NCBI RefSeq assembly: GCF_050624435.1
Contig: NC_134540.1
Span: 25,110,001 to 25,174,000, forward strand
Origin: Tenrec ecaudatus
Lineage: Eukaryota > Chordata > Mammalia > Afrosoricida > Tenrecidae
Reading direction: 5' to 3'
Length of the DNA: 64,000 nucleotides
Part shown: piece after piece, positions 1 to 10,765 of the stretch
How positions within the stretch are numbered: the first letter of the stretch is position 1
How the letters are laid out: each line of letters opens with the position of its first letter
Notes under the pieces: model-generated
Database searches by the model: none
Told to the model about the DNA's origin: nothing
Seen by the model: the letters and a program-made list of their open reading frames with translations, nothing else
Translations under genes and position numbers: made by a program

Positions 1-298
1 AAAAACTGATTGACTCAAGTATAAGCCTAGGGTGGAAAATGCAGACGTTGTTGGTGAGTTTCAATAATCAAAAGAAATGAAAATAAAATTATGAAAAATT
101 AAGACATCAGTGGGATAATGTATTTAAATATTAATTTAAAACAAAAAACATAAATAAAAGGACAAGTCATTTAACATTAGTAAACCAGCACAGTAAGTGG
201 AAAATAAGTTCAACAAAAACAATAAGGTATCAACAATGATACCTTAAGAGTACTATTCCCTGAGCTCAATCAGCAAACAAGCTAAAATGTAAAGAGTT

Positions 299-1673
299 AA
301 AATCCTTCGGAACTGGATTCCTCATCATCATCTGTATCCCAATGCAGAGCTTCAGCTGGTGTGAGGTCATCATAGACACTGTCCTCACTGAGATCGCCAT
401 CATCACCATCATTGCTGTCATTTTCATACAAAGCACAGTCTTCACTGCCATCCATAGCATTACTAATACTACATTTCTGGAAGGCACGTCACACCATGTC
501 TTCTGGAATGTCTTCCCATGCCTCTCGATATCACTTTGCTATTAACTCTATCTCAGGCTTCATGAGATTTCCTCCTTTTGTTAGTGGGGCTTGACCAGAT
601 GACATCCATTCATGCCACATCCTTCGCACATGGTCTTTAAAAGGCTTATTCAAGGATACATCCAGGGGCTGCAGTACAGATGTAAGCACACCTGGAATAA
701 TGGCTAAAGTAACTTTACTAGATTTTGCCATATTTTTTTATGTCATCCGATAGGTGGGCCCTGCACACATCCCAAACAAGTAATGATGGCGTTTTCTTTA
801 AGGCTGCTCCTGGTTGTCGGTTCCAAATTTCTTCTAGCCATTTTTTATTCCATCTTCATCCATCCAACCTTTAACATGTGCATGCACAGTAATTCTTGGT
901 ATGAAATTGATCTTTTTACGCAAGGGCGTTCTTTTAAAAATAATGACAGGACGCAGCTTAGTTCCATTAGCCAAACATGATAGAACAACTCTAAAGTGTT
1001 ATTTTTTTCATTTCCTGTGGTTTTGAGAAAAATGGATTTTTTTCTCCCAAACTTGCCACAGTTCTTTTGCTTGGAAGATATCAAAAGTCATGGCAGTTTC
1101 ATCCATATTCCCAATATCTGCCAGGTCATAATTAGAAATCCTTCTTTGTTTTATAATAAATGACTGGAATGACATAATTTTTTCTTCAAGGTCTTGTGGC
1201 AATTTCTGGGAAATCTTTCTTCTTTGTCTCAAACATAGTAGGCCAAACCTATTCATGAAGCGGGTACATCACCCTGCTGACGCAGCAAATTTTTCAATGC
1301 CTGGTGCTTTATATTTGTCATCCTTGGCCATTTCTATAGCATGTATGCGGATTCCCATGCGTGTTATGACACTTTATAACCCATTTATGCAATTCACTCT
1401 CTAGAGCCCCATAAAAGGATGTTAAACTACGATGAGCTTTTTTAGCTTTTGGAATCTGTTGCAAGTCAGCCTTCATTTTCTGCCACTCCCTCACTTGCTT
1501 TCGTCAACACAGAATTCCCTACTTGCAATACTGTTATTGTTCACAACCTTCATTTTGAAACCAGCCTCATATGACCCACGTTTTTGTTTTGGTTTAAGCT
1601 TATCCATTTCTAATAGGATAAAAACACAAGACTTTGAAAAAGAACTTTTATGGTAATACCCACCCCCCGCCAT
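299..1673 (-). pseudogene. pogo/Tigger-like transposase pseudogene
   Basis: Reading leftward from a start at 1673, the remnant shows an N-terminal DNA-binding segment (SYEAGFKMKVV then SREFCVDE), a linker (REWQKMKADLQQIPKAKK near 1490-1430) and a DDE/DDD catalytic core. All three predicted catalytic aspartates are visible: NMDETAMTF (codon 1101-1103), LVWDVCRAHL (769-771) and LQPLDVSLNKPFK (660-662). A very acidic C-terminus with several DDD/EDS runs ends at a stop near 299. The reading frame is broken by at least four indels (about 1495, 1050, 1010 and 820) and a stop near 1285, so it cannot encode an active enzyme. The closest host relatives I know are the pogo-derived domesticated genes such as POGK. 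The frameshifts argue against this being such a gene. Confidence 0.85.
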
Positions 1674-1740
1674 GATGTGTTAACCAGGAGCAGATGGGGG
1701 AGTCCGTGTGGGCAGGGGATGCAGGATGTGAATTAACACA

Positions 1741-1762
1741 GAGGAGAGAGAGAGAGAGAGAC
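1741..1762. repeat. (GA)n microsatellite
   Basis: About ten GA dinucleotides in the 5' flank of the pogo/Tigger element. Confidence 0.9.
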
Positions 1763-2000
1763 AGATCGCAGCCACAGACACATCCTTACCAGTTCAGCTG
1801 CCGGCGTAAGTGAATCACTACGGGTGCTTCTGCAAATTGGAGCCGACCACGTCAGGGTTGTTTCATGTAAAAATGTAATTAAACAAATCGTTTCATTTCA
1901 TTGCTGTCCTAGAAGAGAGAGCAGGCTCTCCGATACATACTTTCCTGTCTATTCCTCTGTGACGTGCACACCTGCATGCTTCTATTCATCTTTTCGTTGT

Positions 2001-2830
2001 TGTTGTTGTTGTTTTGTCGCAACTACAGCTAGGATGATGTCTATAATAGTAAGCAACCATTTAAAAAAGTAGGAAATGAAACTAGGCTTGAAAAAAAACA
2101 AGCATGAAGATGCCCATCAGATGCCAAAAGAATGCAGAGCAGAAAGAAGGCAGAATCCTGGGCATGGATGAATCCACGGATTCAGACATTCCTGGGTACT
2201 ACCTCTGTACTCTGTGTTCTCTGAGAAATAACAACCTGTGTGTGATTAATCCAGGTGTCCTATTTTATGCCCTCAGATCCAATATAATAGGAACAATTGT
2301 CTATATTCCTCATTGTGAAGCATATCCCCACCATAAAAACTTCTCATTCATGTTCTCATTATGGAGTGGTTCTTTATTACTGTTAAATTGGTCTTTAAGT
2401 GTATTGGTGGTGTGTATTTGTATGTGGCAGGTAATTATTATCATTTCATTTACCATTTATAATTGAATGGCCTCTTTTTGGAGACTAATTGTGTACACTA
2501 GAAAGAATTCAAGGTTATAGGTATTAAATCCACACTCTAACTCCATTATCTTCCCTTATACTTTTCTCAGGGGTTGACAAAAGAATAATTTCAGAGATAA
2601 TAAGTAATTTATTCATATAAAGTTGATAATGCAGGTAAATAAACTCTTTTGGCCTCTAAACAAAAACAAGCAAAAAGATAAAATAGTAGGAAATCAATAG
2701 TGATAACACTTGAATCTACTGTCCTAATTGAACTTTACATGTGAAATAAATTTAAGAAACTAGATAAAAACCAATATTGAAACCAAATACAGAGAACTCG
2801 TGTTACAATTTCCATGTGCAGACATTGGGC
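2001..2830. other. AT-rich non-coding stretch, nothing recognised
   Basis: Mostly AT-rich sequence. The 120-codon frame starting at 2104 has no family resemblance, low-complexity hydrophobic content and no exon-like context, so I treat it as chance. Confidence 0.5.
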
Positions 2831-2831
2831 A

Positions 2832-3028
2832 GCTCCCTTGGATGCACTTTTAGAAGATGCTTACTGCAGTGCTAGTCACCAGCTCAGTAGGTCAAGCCCA
2901 CCTTTCACAGGAGAAAGAGGATGCTGTGCGCTCCCATAAGGATTTAGTCCCAGAAACCCACGGGAACACTGCTCCTGTGTCTTAGAGAGTCACTGTGGGT
3001 CTGAATCAACTCGATGGCAATGCGTTTT
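2832..3028 (+). mobile_element. AfroSINE, sense
   Basis: Recognisable body (GGAGAAAGAGGATGC, then CCCAGAAACCCACGGG) and 3' tail (GTCTGAATCAACTCGATGGC). The tRNA-like head is diverged. The tail is the part shared with the RTE LINE. Confidence 0.75.
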
Positions 3029-3326
3029 GTATTCACTTTTATGACTTACTGTTTCACAAAGATATTTTTTCTTTCTGTTTTTACATTTCTGAAAGCAATG
3101 GTATAAACTGCTCGATTTTCTGGCATTTATTTTGCAATGTCTCCCTCCTCTCACTAGTGACTAGTTTGCCTTCCTTTGTTGGAAAATAAAATAAATTCAG
3201 GATGGTTGTCTATTATGTGTTGTAAAAATAGCAAAGGCAAATGCATATCCTACTTTTTACACTATCAAATATTACGATTGTTTGTTTTTCGGTACATTGA
3301 TTTATTTATCTCTAACAACTCAGCAC

Positions 3327-3712
3327 TTGTCTGCCAGCTTGCTGTACTGTGGTGGCTGTGCACTGCGCTGAGGATAGAAGCGACATCACTGGTATTTCAA
3401 ATGCCAGCAGGGTCCCCCACAGGGAACACATTTCAAAGGAGCCATCAACGAAGAGGAGACAAGGAAGAAGGACCCAGCTCCCCACTAGGTCCTCCCTTTG
3501 AAGGAAGTAGCCGCTAGAAACTTTATGCAAAGCTTGGAAATATTTTCAGATACTCCCAGCCTTCTGAATGGAAGCAGAACGTGGTACATGATAGTGCCAG
3601 AGCATGGGCCCCTCGGGTTGGCAAGAGTGGGTGCAACCATGGGAACAATTGTGAGGATTGTGCAGGCCCGGCCAGGGTTTGGTTCTGCTGTATTCGGGTC
3701 GACTTGTGGCAG
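3327..3712 (+). mobile_element. RTE-derived non-autonomous element (5' head joined to 3' tail)
   Basis: The first roughly 290 bp match the 5' end of the RTE LINE in this window (same head as at 38793, 59985 and 61752): CTGTACTGTGGTGGCTGTG followed by the ATTTCAAATGCCAGCAGGGTC block. From about 3628 it passes directly into the 3' terminus (GGTGCAACCATGGG, ACAATTGTGAGGATTG, TTCTGCTGTATTCGGGTCG). The endonuclease and reverse transcriptase regions are absent. It is either a SINE-like deletion derivative or a single internally deleted copy. An AfroSINE follows immediately. Confidence 0.7.
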
Positions 3713-4090
3713 GGATCCTTGGTCGCACAGTAGTTAAGCACTCAACTACTACCTGAAAGGTAATTTGAACCCACCGGCTGCTCTGTGGGAGAAAAAGCTG
3801 GGAGTCTTTTCCCACAAAGGTTACAACCAGGGAAACTCCACGTGGGAGTTTTACTCTATGTCAAAACAAACAAACAAACAAACCAAATTCACTGCCATTG
3901 AGTCAATGCTGACTCAGAGTGTCCTCTTGCAGGTTTTTGAGGCTATAACTGTTACCAATAGTAGAAAGCCTCGTCTCTCTTCCCTGGAGGACTGGTGATT
4001 TTGAACTGTTGACCATGCGGATCTCAGCCCAGTGCATAATCACTACCCTACCAGGGCTTGCTATGAATTGGAATTGACGCAAGCGCAATG
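3712..4090 (+). mobile_element. AfroSINE, sense, split by a nested antisense AfroSINE
   Basis: The head and body run from 3712 to about 3863 (GTAGTTAAGCACTCAAC, then TGCTCTGTGGGAGAAAAAGC). The tail (CTATGAATTGGAATTGACGC) resumes at about 4061 after the nested copy. CTATG on both sides is a plausible short target duplication. Confidence 0.7.
3864..4060 (-). mobile_element. AfroSINE, antisense, nested inside another AfroSINE
   Basis: On the plus strand it starts with the complement of the (TTTG)n-type tail (AAACAAACAAACAAACAAACC), then CACTGCCATTGAGTCAATGC, and ends with the complement of the head (TACCAGGGCTTG). It is nearly full length. Confidence 0.8.
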
Positions 4091-4294
4091 AATAGGTTAC
4101 TTACAGTATTAGGAAAATAAGCATATATACAAATATTTTAATTTCATTTATTCTCAATTATTTTTGGAAGCGAGATTACATCACATTAATAATGTAATTC
4201 CATGGAAGGGAAACCTTAAAAATTGATGGATTTATTCGGTTTTAAATATTTTACAATCAGTAAAATAAATTCGTGAAGATATATAGTAACCAAA

Positions 4295-4490
4295 ATCAAA
4301 CTCCCTGCCATCAGGGTAATTCAAGCGACCCACTGGGAGAGACTAGCACTGTTCCTGTGGGTTTCTGAGCACGTAAATATCTCTGGGTGTAAAATACATC
4401 CTCCTTTCCTGGGGTGACTGGCGGTTTCCAACCACTGACCTTGTGGCTATCAACCCAATGCATAACCCCTCACACCGCGAAGGCTCCTAA
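4295..4490 (-). mobile_element. AfroSINE, antisense
   Basis: The complement of tail, body and head can be read in order: CTCCCTGCCATCAGGG, TTCCTGTGGGTTTCTGAG, GCGGTTTCCAACCACTGACC, CCCAATGCATAACC. Confidence 0.8.
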
Positions 4491-4499
4491 AGAGAGGCA

Positions 4500-5400
4500 T
4501 CAGGAAATACACGTTCTAGGCACCACAACATGATGCGAATACAGAGATGACTGAGATGGCAAAGTGATGAGTCACCGCATTTGAGCCGTAGTCTTTGCCA
4601 GGTCTCACCAAATGACTGGGTGCCACGGCCAGGTCTCACCAAATGCGAGGTGCCACGGCCAGTCGATGATGTTGAATAACTTGCTCATCATACAGATAAA
4701 GCACCTGGCACCCTTGGGGCAAGATCATGCCAATGAAGAGTGGGGAACCCTCATGTTCAGACTGGTCAGTTTTGCTACCTAACTGGGTTTAAAACGAGCC
4801 CCCCCAGAGGCAGAAAAAGACTTCTTACTGCTCTTTAGATTGAAGAGCCGGGTGCGGAGCTCACACTCAGAGCTCGGTGCTCAACCTCCTTGATCCAGGA
4901 GACAGAAAGCTAGATCAGAGATGGTCAGAGATTGAGAAGCAGAGGCTAAGAGACGGTAGCAGAATCTGAACTAAGAGCACAAGAGTCAGGTAACTGAGTG
5001 CCTGCGGGCAGGGGGCTTCCTTGCTGAATAGTTTGCCTTGGGGTGCTTAAACAGAAGCGCCTACATTGCTGACCCACTGAGTTGTGTGCCTTCTGGCTAA
5101 GTGTATTTATTAGTGGGCTGGTGTGCTTTTGACCATTTAGATGTCTGCAACACTTGCTGAGAAGGGCAGGGTTCAAGGCTTAGTGAGTCTACGAAGTAAG
5201 GACAGAGAGGGGTCTGCCTGAGAGCATGGCCAGGAAGATGCTGTCCTGAGGAAAGAATTCTATCTTGAGCAGTTCTGATCCTGAATTATAAACATTATGT
5301 CTTCACAATTCCACAGCTCTCAGTGTTGTCTGTGAGTTTTCTGTGACTTCTGCTCATTTATATCCTAAGAGTCACCATGTATGTAGTCAGGTGACCACAT
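4500..5400. repeat. Unclassified moderate-GC block, possibly LTR-like
   Basis: This block differs from the AT-rich DNA around it and has several CpGs (GAAGAGCCGGGTGCGGAGC near 4843). It holds a 30-31-bp imperfect tandem duplication at 4598-4658. Its texture is repeat-like and an old LTR is possible, but I could not match it to a named family or find paired termini. Confidence 0.35.
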
Positions 5401-7880
5401 CTGGCACGATGACTTTCACTTTGGCCATATAAAAAAACATCAGAGTTCCCTTCCTGTGATTCAATTGAGTGTACAGCTAGGAGAAGACCAGACTTTGACC
5501 ATGGTCTCGAACGATGAGGAGATAACCATTTAGATCTTTTAGGAATTTGTTCTCGATTCTTTGAGTGGTACTTTTCTTTTTAAGGTTCTAAGTTTTTCAC
5601 CATAGAAGCAGAAGAACTGAGGGATTTTTTTGTGGCAAAAGCGGGTGACAAGAAATAAATAAAGGAGAAATCACTCCCAATCCTCTTCTGTACTTTTAAT
5701 CAATCTCCAGCCTTCTGCTTTGAGAAGCAAATTTTCCTTATAATTTTTATAATCCACCACTACTGTCTACTCTTTGGTCAAAGCCAAAAGGTAAGGAACG
5801 TAGATATTAGGAAATCCGAGGTCATCATTTTTCCTGTCTTCTTCCCATTTCTCTTCCTAATTCTCCACATTCATATTTTTGTTTTCACTTAATGTTCTGT
5901 CATAATCTCTTGAAAATATAGGCTATAATGGACGTATTCATTCTTGGTTATCTCCAAAACTCTATTGTTAGTTCAAGACATTTTAGTATCAGCAATTCAT
6001 TCCCTATTTATACATTGGCTTCCTTTATTGCTCTTTTTTTACTTTGACAAAACTATTTCATGGCCTTTGGGGAGTAGAATGCTATTAGAATATTTGAATA
6101 CCAGAAAATAAAGATATGGAGAATGTAGTTTTTAATAACTTTACATCTAATGCACATTCCACTTCATGTCAGGCTGAGCATTAAGTGAGTAAAATGTACA
6201 TATCTCTAGCACAATTACAAAGTGGAGCTAAAATCAAGGTTTCTTTTGAAAAATTCTTTAAAATGCTCAAATGAACCAGGCGGGATTTTAAATAGAATTT
6301 TCATTGACTATTGAAACAATTTATGTGATTGTAAATTGTATTATACATTTCTATGATTTTATGCATTGCTATGCCTCTTTGGTGTAGTTTAGGAAGCAAA
6401 ATGACATGTTATGGAAATATTCTGTGGTTCTTGGAGTGTGAGGGAAAGCAAGGATCCCAGGTAAGGTAAATAGTTTATTAAATGAGTATCGTTTGATCTT
6501 TCGACTTGATGGCAGTGAGTTTTGAGTATGTATTTTATCACTGCTCTGATTTATTTTTCTAAAAGAGTACAGTTCTCAGGGTTTTGTTTTTTTAAAAATA
6601 CTAAACTAGAAGCTTTGCTAAGTTCAAGTCAAAGAGATATGTTATCCACACCCACAAAGAGCTGAAATGAGATTAATAAACACTTTGAGTCATAGGTACC
6701 ATGTCGCTATTTATTAATAACAAGCAGATTTCAAAGTGAATGAAATTCTACTTACAATTCTACTTGATCAGTATAGCATTTTAAAGAACGCTTTCAAAAT
6801 ATACCTTTAATTCTTCTCCACTTTGTAACTATGCTTGCGATACTTTGATACAATGTGTAAGAACATTGTCTAAACAATTACTTGTTCCTGTTAGTAAACT
6901 TTGAATGACTCTATTACTCATTTTCTAAATATGGACAAGGCAATGGATAAAGCAGACATTCAATGCTATGTTGGATGGATATAACCCAATCTATATAGCA
7001 ATATATTTCCTAGAATTGTTTTCAAGAAAAACTCTGTACTTTTCCATGAACAGTAGTTCACATGTACAATGTTAACCTCAGAATTCATAGGTCAAGCATT
7101 CCAATCCTCTTATGTCACTCATACTGGTAAAAAATCAGGAATTCAATTAAGCTCAGTAACTGAAAACGAAAAAGCCAGGCAGATATTTAAAGAATCCTCT
7201 AACTTTATAAATAAACCCAGTATTATAGTGATTCCTAAACAAATGAATTTAGCTTAATAAATTTTATTAACTGACTGGTCTGTGTAAGGACCTACACAAT
7301 TACTCCACAGATGAGCGATGCATCAGAAAGTAAAAAAATCTCCATCCTTGTGCTCAAAGAAGTTATAAAAATTATATTTTCAAAATAAATGGATTGGAAA
7401 GTAGATGAAAGCGGTTATCTAATGGGTATACATTGTGCCAGATGGCACAACTTATAAAATATTCTCTCAAAAGTGATTTATTTTGGATTCAAGGGTGAAT
7501 GTTGTGACATTTCCATACCTCTTGAATGAATGTATCATTTTTAACACATTAAATCTTTTCAATGGCTCTATTAGTTCAACTTAGTTATTTGTGATATAGA
7601 TATCTTCATACACACACTTCTTAAGATTAGTTTTTTGTTACTTGAAATATTTATTGTCATGGGGAAGAAAATGGATCACTATATACCTGTTCTTCAATTA
7701 TCTCCTTTTAAAATTATTTTCTATTTAATATAACAACATATGTATTGGTGGGCTATAAATCTTAGCAAAATTAATATTTTGGTTTTTCATTATAAACTTT
7801 TTTGTGATATAAATGTTTCTAATCCTGTGTATTAGCAGGTTAGATGTTGGATGTAATTTTACATTACCTTATTTTTATAT
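5401..7880. other. AT-rich unique-looking intergenic DNA
   Basis: No SINE, LINE or LTR signature was recognised and no frame is longer than about 62 codons. The sequence is typical of ancient, decayed or unique mammalian intergenic DNA. Confidence 0.6.
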
Positions 7881-7883
7881 ATA

Positions 7884-8090
7884 ACAGAGTTGTGGTGGTG
7901 GAGTGGTTATGCATTGGGCTGGTAACCTCAAGGTTAGCAGTTTAAAACCATCAGCTGCTTCTTGGGAGAAAGATGAGGCTCTCCACTTCTGTAAGCAACT
8001 GTAGTCTGAGAAACCCACAGGGATAATTCTGCTCTCTCCGACAGAGTCACGGTGAGTCGGAATTGGCTTGATGGCGGTCAGTGAAGGAGT
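7884..8090 (+). mobile_element. AfroSINE, sense, full length
   Basis: Clear head (GGAGTGGTTATGCATTGGGC), body (TGGGAGAAAGATGAGGCTC; GAGAAACCCACAGGG) and tail (GAGTCGGAATTGGCTTGATGG). This is one of the best-preserved copies in the window. Confidence 0.9.
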
Positions 8091-8870
8091 GATGGCACAT
8101 GATAGGTTTTCTTTGACAGTGTTTTAGAACCTGTGCTTTTGAACAAATAGATTAAGTTAATCTTATTAGTAGGATCACTCATACACTGAGTTATGTGACC
8201 ATTGTGTTGGTTTTTCTTTCACTCATGTTTACATTTTGATCATTTCTTCCACTGGTTTTCCTTCCGGTGCTTTGGGATATATATTTTATTTTGAATCCGG
8301 CAATCCTTATATTCAATCATTTAATAGGTATTTATCATAATTTGGGTTTCTAAAAATAAGCTACAGCTTCATTTTTTTTTCAAGGCAGAAGAAAAAGTCT
8401 TCTGCTATCACTCTCCTCCAATCTTCTTCCCATTTTCTGCCTCAAACAACATTTGCTGTTAGATCATCGGGACTAATGTTGTTGTTGGTTGGTTCCCCAC
8501 GTTGGTTCCAACTCACAGTGACCCTGTGTACACCTGAAGGGAACACTGGCCAGTTCAGTGCCATCCTTATAAATGTTATGTTTCCATCCACTGTGGTAGT
8601 CACCATGCCAGTCTATTTCACTGAGGATCTTTGTCCTTTTCGCTGACTTTACCCAGTGTGACATTCTTTGCCAGGCAGTGGTCTATCCTGAAAACATGTC
8701 CAAATCATTTGAGGGAAAGCCTCACCCTCCTAACTGCTAAGGAGCATTCTGACTTTTCTTCTTCCAAGACAAAAAAATTTTTTTTAAGTTCTCTGGCAGT
8801 CCACAGTAATTCTTTGTTCTTCATAAGGGTTAAAGTTTGTGGCATATGGACAAATACAACAATGAATAAC

Positions 8871-9056
8871 TATATCAAATGGCTGGATGCAAAATTGATC
8901 CAGATGGAAGGAAACCACCTGACATAGACGGAAAGAAAGTTTGGTAGGATGGGGAAGAAGTGGTATATCAAATGGCTGGATGCAAAATTGATCCAGATGG
9001 AAGGAAACCACCTGACATAGACGGAAAGAAAGTTTGGTAGGATGGGGAAGAAGTGG
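8871..9056. repeat. 93-bp tandem duplication, two identical copies
   Basis: Positions 8871-8963 and 8964-9056 read as the same 93 bases, beginning TATATCAAATGGCTGGATGC and ending GGGGAAGAAGTGG. No difference was seen between the copies, which suggests a recent duplication. Confidence 0.95.
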
Positions 9057-9122
9057 GAGGCGGGCAGGAGCTCAGTGGCAGTGGCTTCTGACTTTATGCG
9101 CCAGCTCAGAGGTGTCCTCTTT

Positions 9123-9291
9123 AAGTACACCATTCCTGGAATTATTGCAGTTCCAGGCCCATGCATGGTGTGGAAGCAGGAAACTCCTATTCCATTTCCC
9201 TGCACCCCAAATCCCCTTCATATATTATCCTCAGATAAACTGATAACAACAGTTTCTGCCCTGGATCTTAGCCAAAAAGCACTGAAGCAAT
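9123..9291 (-). pseudogene. RNU2 pseudogene: U2 snRNA pseudogene
   Basis: The plus strand matches the complement of U2 snRNA along almost its whole length: CACCATTCCTGGAATTATTG near 9128, CTCCTATTCCATTTCCCTGC near 9185, ATATATTATCCTCAG near 9222, and the complement of the U2 5' end (GGATCTTAGCCAAAAAGC) at 9263-9280. The branch-point-pairing segment after the 5' end is altered and the Sm-site region is changed. No snRNA promoter is recognisable. This is a retroposed or decayed copy, not a functional gene. Confidence 0.85.
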
Positions 9292-10380
9292 TCATCCACA
9301 ATTTTACTAATTGAACGGCATCAGTTCTTCAGCCATCCTTGTCCATGGTCTGTCTTTCACATGCATTTGAAAGGATTGAAAATACATGACATGGTCAGGC
9401 ACCCCTTAGTCCTCAAAGTGACAGCGTCATTCTCTCACTCTGGATAGAGGTCTGGACAGCGGATTTTCTCACCCCAGCACACCATTTGACATCTCGATTC
9501 CTGTGTCCCTGAGCATTGATTGTGGCTCAGGCAAAATGAAATCCTTGATGACTTCATGCTTTTCTCATTTATGAAGTTGTCTGTCGGTCCAGTTGTGAGG
9601 ATTTTGGTTTTCATTACATTGAGTTGTAATCGATACTAAGGGCTGCAGTCTTTGATTTCCTAACCAAGTGCTTCAAGGTCCCTTGGCTCCTAGTAAGCAA
9701 TGCTGTGTCATCTGCATCTGCATATCGCAGTTTGTTGATAAGCCTTCCTCCAATCCAGATGCCTCATTCTTCCTATAGTCCGGCTTCTCTGATTAATTGT
9801 TCAGTATCAAGAATGAATATGTGTGATGACAGGTTACAACCCCAATTCCCACTCTTCCAGGTTTGAAAGCATGCAGTATTTGCCTTTCAAAAAGTTGCCT
9901 CCTAATCCACGTGCAGGTTCCACATGAACACAATCAAATGCTCTGGAAGTCCTGTTCTTCTCACGGTTATCCATAGTTTGTTATGATCCACAAGGATAAA
10001 TGCCTCTTCATACTCAATACAACACAAGTAAACATCTTTCTAGTTTTCTCTGATTTCACTCACGAGCCATCTGATATCATCAGTAATGTTGTTTGTTGCA
10101 TGCATGTCCTCTTCTGGAGCAGCCTTGACTTTACTTATTACTGCAACCATTTAAATTTTTTCAACCAAATTTACTTGTGTGTGATATTATTAATATTGGA
10201 CTACTATGTAAAGAATTTTATTAAGTGGCCAGAATACTACCATTGAATTTTTTTTCATCTTAAGAATATTTTGATGATTTTACTTATAATTGACAGCTGA
10301 AGTGTACATGAAAAATTAAGGTCTCTCATAAAGTTATTACATACTTTTCTGAAATCTATCATTGAAAAGCAGAGATTATA

Positions 10381-10389
10381 AATAAATAA

Positions 10390-10437
<48 letters not shown>

Positions 10438-10446
10438 ATAAATAAA
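10381..10446. repeat. (GATA)n microsatellite flanked by AAATA units
   Basis: About twelve GATA repeats bounded on both sides by AAATA/AATA units. Confidence 0.95.
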
Positions 10447-10765
10447 ACAGCTCTCTTCTGCAGCTTTCAGGATGTCCTCTTTAGCCTTATATTACCGACA
10501 TGTGAGGCTTAACAAGGTGTGTGCATTTCCTATTAATCCTTTTAAATATTTGCTGCTTCTTTCAGTTGGAAAACATCTGTGCTAAGTTGTCAACAGTGCT
10601 CTTCTATTATTTTCTTGACTGTGGCCGCTTTGGCTTTCATTCCCTTTTGAGACTTTTTTTGTGGTGCGGGGCACCATAACTGCATCTTGTGCTATCGGTC
10701 CCTCTGTCTTGTGTAACCATTCTTAGATGATTCAGCATTTTAAGATCGTATCACACATGGCTGCT
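10447..10765. other. No gene or repeat recognised
   Basis: Mixed-composition sequence between the GATA microsatellite and an antisense MIR. No recognisable motif. Confidence 0.5.

Larger units (their letters stand above)
1..2000 (-). mobile_element. pogo/Tigger-class DNA transposon, degraded, 3' end beyond window
   Basis: A Tc1/mariner-superfamily element of the pogo/Tigger type lies antisense here. The transposase remnant fills about 300-1673. Upstream of its start codon, on the plus strand from 1674 to about 2000, is a GA-rich and then mixed flank that I take as the element's 5' region. The extreme left bases resemble the subterminal part of such elements as I remember them, so the outer terminus probably lies before base 1. 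No matching inverted repeat could be identified on the right, so the right boundary is approximate. Confidence 0.7.
8850..9312 (-). mobile_element. Insert within RTE: U2 pseudogene plus unknown sequence
   Basis: RTE similarity stops near 8850 and resumes at about 9313, so roughly 460 bp is foreign. In the minus-strand orientation it contains a U2 snRNA copy followed by about 270 bp of unidentified sequence that includes the 93-bp tandem duplication. LINE template switching, which makes snRNA/mRNA chimeras, would explain it. The source of the second part is unknown. Confidence 0.6.
8478..10255 (-). mobile_element. RTE/BovB-type LINE, antisense, 5'-truncated, interrupted at about 8850-9312
   Basis: The plus strand begins with the complement of the RTE 3' terminus (CCAACTCACAGTGACCCTGTG) and continues through the C-terminal and RT-domain regions to about 10250. 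The reverse transcriptase core on the minus strand reads RLINKLRYADADDTALL near 9760-9700. This is a YADD motif with an in-frame six-base duplication (GCAGAT). The copy is split by an insert carrying a U2 snRNA pseudogene. It has many frameshifts and is not coding. Confidence 0.85.

Noticed and set aside
299..1673. Domesticated host gene of the POGK type
   Set aside because: At least four frameshifts and a stop break the frame, and adjoining sequence looks like the transposon itself.
2104..2466. 120-codon frame as a small gene
   Set aside because: No homology, low complexity and no supporting signals in AT-rich DNA.
8870..9205. 111-codon minus-strand frame with an internal 31-residue repeat
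   Set aside because: The repeat is only the 93-bp DNA duplication, and the frame runs into a U2 pseudogene.
9123..9291. Functional U2 snRNA gene
   Set aside because: The branch-point-pairing and Sm regions are altered, no snRNA promoter is visible, and it sits in a LINE insert.
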